Shown one piece after another: positions 8,401 through 9,903 of a stretch of 9,903 nt of DNA (within the stretch, counting starts at the first letter, position 1; every line of letters starts with the position of its first letter). The stretch lies in contig NZ_CAMLRU010000098.1 in NCBI RefSeq assembly GCF_946482535.1, positions 1 to 9,903 of the forward strand. Direction: 5' to 3'. Below the pieces are notes generated by a model that was given only the letters and a program-made list of their open reading frames with translations, did no database searches and was not told the DNA's origin. The stretch comes from an uncultured Flavobacterium sp. Lineage in GTDB: Bacteria > Bacteroidota > Bacteroidia > Flavobacteriales > Flavobacteriaceae. The translations under genes and the position numbers were made by a program.

Positions 8401-9903
8401 AGTACTATATGCAAGACCAACTACAGCTACTACTTATACTGCTTCAGCTTCATTAGGAGGATGTACCAGTACTGGTTCTACTTCTGTAGCGGTTAATCAA
8501 TTACCGGTATTTAATGTGGCTCCAATTACAATTTGTAATGGTACTACTGGTACCTTGTCTGCTGCTTCATTAGAAAGTAACTCATATGCTTGGACACCGG
8601 TTGGTGGAGGCGCTACTTTATCAGGTGCTTCTGTTTTGGTTAGCCCAAGTGAAACTACCACTTATAATGTAACTGCAACAAGTAATACTACTGTACCGGC
8701 TTGTTCTAGTACTCAACAAGTAACGGTTACTGTAAATGAGCCTGGAACTATTGTATCAGGTACAGCTTCAAGAACCGTTTCTCCGGGTCAGTTGACTACT
8801 TTTGAAGTAGTAACTACAGGTTTGGTTACTTACCAATGGCAAGTAAACGATAATGTTAACGGATGGCAAGACATTTTAGCAGCTAACCCTGATTACTCAG
8901 GAGAAAATACTGCGGTATTAAGCCTTCAAAATATTACTTTAGGATTTGATACTTACCAATACAGATGTTTGGTTACTGGTTTAGCTCCATGTGTTACTTT
9001 AACACCAATTGAAGCTATCTTAAACGTAACTAATACAGGTTTCTCTACGCAACCTGCTGACGTAAACCTTTGTGGTCAGTCAAGTACAACATTCAGCATT
9101 GTAACAACAGGTGATGAGCCTTACAACGTACAATGGCAAATGAGTACCGATGGTGGAGCAAGTTTTAATGACATCGCTGATGGTTTAGATGCCTCCGGAT
9201 TAACTTTCTCAGGTGTTAACGATTTTAATCCTAAAACTTTATCAGTTTCTGGAATTGATACTACACATTCAGGATACCAATTCAAATGTCAATTAGACTT
9301 CTTCTTAGATAGTGGAATTGCTACTTTAACAGTGAATACTCCGGTATCATTAACTAATAATTTCTCAACAACTCCGGTTGTAAGATGTAGTGCACCAAGT
9401 GCTGCTGCCACTTCTTTCGGAATATCAACTACAGGATCCGTAGCGGGTGTTGAGTGGAAATATGCTACTTCAGCCAGTGGTCCTTGGAATACTATAGCTG
9501 CCGGTACGCCAGCTGGTGCTTCTTACTCAGGAGTTAACACTAATACTTTATCAGTAAGTACTACTGCGGCGACGCCTGTTGGAAACTATTACTATAAAGC
9601 ATTTGTTACCGGTGCCGGTTCTGGAGCCAATAAATGTGCTGATGCTGAATCTGATGTGGCTACTGTTTCTGTTGTTAACCCAACAATTACTGTGTCTCCA
9701 AGTTCAGCAGCTTATTGTACTCCTGGTCCTGCTGTTACCTTAACAGCCGGTGGAAGTGATATCAGTAGCTACTCTTGGACTGCAAGTGGTTTCACAACTA
9801 CTACAGGAACTTCAATTGCTGTGACACCTTCAGCAGCTACTACTTATACTGTAACAGGTACAGATTCTAATGGTTGTACTAATACTGCCCAAGCTACTGT
9901 AAC
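5279..9903 (+). CDS. Giant Ig/PKD-repeat surface protein with P-domain, 3'-partial
   Basis: ATG at 5279 is the first possible start: an in-frame TAA lies at 5273-5275. The frame stays open for 1,541 codons to the window edge. Residues 1-55 form a long signal peptide with likely cleavage after VTA55. Next come a jelly-roll domain (56-204, ending YYLNFDNV), Ig-like domains (207-302 and 303-381), a split Ig (384-663) holding a nidogen-like insert, a PKD-like domain (665-745), Ig (747-825), a second split Ig (827-1073) holding a P-domain, then five more Ig-like units (1075-1155, 1156-1250, 1252-1355, 1356-1468, and 1469 onward, cut off). The Ig repeats share CxxG, a core Trp, TTTYTVTGTD and NGC. 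No catalytic domain is visible. By analogy with its neighbour and with such proteins in Flavobacteriia, it is probably a T9SS cargo acting as a surface adhesin or binding protein. The expected C-terminal sorting domain is outside the window. Confidence 0.95.
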   Translation, partial: MINNYTILNSRSTTRFGSWQSNDGNSPHSLFGLRKMWFVILLFALNLISLQTVTAQVTFSQNFDVNSTGWSGFTRFTGTTACGGSGGSMRFNLYSGSTTGILTSPLVGVATGGPITIGYSYKAANWSANTTATNPWGSFIVQYASSTSGPWVNIATVSQETQNGACIAKSHSFTPPAGNLYIRFNATWSSGDYYLNFDNVTLAETVPTCSGTPDAANITGTSALCANTGTTLSLSTTYPFAGISRQWKSSLTPGGPYTNLGTGATQATGNLSATTYYVCDITCAGGGTYTTPEFTVLVNQLPAVTVSSSSSFYCNPGGTAVSLTAGGALTYTWSPATGLSGTSGQIVSATPTTTTTYTVTGTDGNACQNTATATVTVFGVPQGVSATATPPTVCVGGTTTVNAFASIPSTVNNYAFAASSGSALDPMVGATQVIGTGIDDTASGSLTLPFTFNFNGVDYTTYTVSPDGWLKFGAAGSSDFSNQVTESTNLPKLYPYWDDLATGTNGNVTVLTTGTAPNRIFVVQWFVTSPRATSGAANTTFQAWMYEGSNKVEFRYGVFGGASGSASAGLTGSSTQYQSITLSSNTASTAAANDANNFAPVAGTSYVFTPPTSTFTWSPAGDVVDANSQSTATNPIAATKTFSVVASNNGCDAAPASVTVSVNPLVCSAATYTSPNCAGSDFTVSANFTGGGAPYSYAWSDGAGGVYPDAATITANLPAGTYNFTCVVSDSCGASCSSNVTVVVNALPTVTVSPTSALYCNPSTPIAITANGAATYAWSPATGLSATTGSVVNASPSATTTYTVVGTDANGCVAPSVSSTITVEPGPTAITISSSAATVCNGTAVTLTANGGNVATSASFAAVGSVSILDNTTSTLPITVAGLPANAVISKVELLFNITHTWDSDVQLNLQSPNGKIVNLVSNQGGSGDNFTNTTATSDTTAPAFSSGAAPFANGTYRADLIDLGLPNSTLNFSDLFVAPFNGTWNVIVSDDTGGDTGTLNSASVRIYYSAPTTTSWTASSGTLYTSVNPDVAYVSGDNAAVLYARPTTATTYTASASLGGCTSTGSTSVAVNQLPVFNVAPITICNGTTGTLSAASLESNSYAWTPVGGGATLSGASVLVSPSETTTYNVTATSNTTVPACSSTQQVTVTVNEPGTIVSGTASRTVSPGQLTTFEVVTTGLVTYQWQVNDNVNGWQDILAANPDYSGENTAVLSLQNITLGFDTYQYRCLVTGLAPCVTLTPIEAILNVTNTGFSTQPADVNLCGQSSTTFSIVTTGDEPYNVQWQMSTDGGASFNDIADGLDASGLTFSGVNDFNPKTLSVSGIDTTHSGYQFKCQLDFFLDSGIATLTVNTPVSLTNNFSTTPVVRCSAPSAAATSFGISTTGSVAGVEWKYATSASGPWNTIAAGTPAGASYSGVNTNTLSVSTTAATPVGNYYYKAFVTGAGSGANKCADAESDVATVSVVNPTITVSPSSAAYCTPGPAVTLTAGGSDISSYSWTASGFTTTTGTSIAVTPSAATTYTVTGTDSNGCTNTAQATV
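5302..5326 (+). repeat. Small inverted repeat inside the signal-peptide extension
   Basis: GAATTCTCG (5302-5310) and CGAGATTC (5319-5326) can pair over eight bases with one bulged T and an 8-base loop. It lies about 20 bases inside the coding region. A hairpin here could influence initiation or mRNA stability, but no function can be shown and it may be chance. Confidence 0.35.
6497..7102 (+). other. Nidogen-like beta-sandwich domain inserted in an Ig repeat
   Basis: Residues about 407-608 contain LPFTFNFNGVDY, VSPDGWLKFG, LYPYWDDLA, APNRIFVVQWFV and FQAWMYEGSNKVEFRYG. This is the pattern of a secreted beta-sandwich module common in Bacteroidota and reminiscent of nidogen (NIDO) domains. It sits between C394 and W617 of a split Ig-like domain. 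Its ligand is unknown; extracellular binding is the likely role. The NIDO comparison rests on motif resemblance only. Confidence 0.65.
7853..8308 (+). other. Proprotein-convertase P-domain inserted in an Ig repeat
   Basis: Residues about 859-1010 show the P-domain signature: ISKVELLFNITHTWDSDVQL (889-908), the SPNG turn (912-915), and GTWNVIVSDDTGGDTGTLNS (983-1002). In proteases of the kexin/subtilisin and metalloprotease groups this jelly-roll-like domain stabilises or accompanies the catalytic domain. No protease domain is present in the visible part of this protein, so here it is probably a structural or binding module. It lies between C840 and W1017 of a split Ig-like unit. Confidence 0.85.

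Larger units (their letters stand above)
5897..9903 (+). repeat. Divergent Ig/PKD-like domain repeat array
   Basis: From residue 207 onward the protein is built of repeating units of about 80-110 residues. In six uninterrupted Cys-paired units the two cysteines lie 52-56 residues apart: 225-279, 314-367, 677-732, 760-812, 1086-1142 and 1480-1533. A core Trp lies 18-22 residues after the first Cys, and each pair is likely a disulfide. The units at 303 and 747 both carry the WSPATGLS core. The three units between about 1156 and 1468 follow another pattern (YQWQ, VQWQ and VEWK cores). DNA identity is low apart from short tracts such as the 20-base exact match at 6344-6363 and 9842-9861. Confidence 0.85.

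Overview
The window looks like part of a Bacteroidota chromosome, most likely from a Flavobacterium-like member of the Flavobacteriaceae. The evidence is an AT-rich intergenic region without an obvious Shine-Dalgarno site, giant Thr/Ser/Gly-rich secreted proteins, and a C-terminal domain of the type IX secretion system (T9SS) kind. The genus is inferred; the window contains no rRNA or housekeeping gene.

Layout: two very large genes point the same way. The first (1-5046) enters from the left edge, so its start and signal peptide lie outside. It is a mosaic of beta-sandwich modules (jelly-roll, CUB, FN3, IPT/TIG and Ig-like) followed by a long flavobacterial C-terminal region and a T9SS sorting domain. 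A 232-base gap follows. It holds a strong intrinsic terminator and a candidate Bacteroidota-type promoter. The second gene (5279 to the right edge) starts with an unusually long signal peptide and a jelly-roll domain, then runs into a chain of Ig/PKD-like domains. It has no stop codon in 1,541 codons, so its C-terminus, where a sorting domain would be expected, lies outside.

Both products are probably exported by Sec and then delivered to the cell surface or medium by T9SS, where they could act in adhesion or in binding glycans or proteins. No catalytic domain is visible in either. The terminator between them suggests separate transcription, although both belong to the same class of surface protein.

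The most interesting structure is in the second protein. Two of its Ig-like repeats each carry a foreign domain (a nidogen-like module and a proprotein-convertase P-domain) in the same slot, between the conserved first cysteine and the core tryptophan. Cysteine and tryptophan spacing supports this directly. I see no defence system, mobile element, CRISPR array, tRNA or rRNA in the window.
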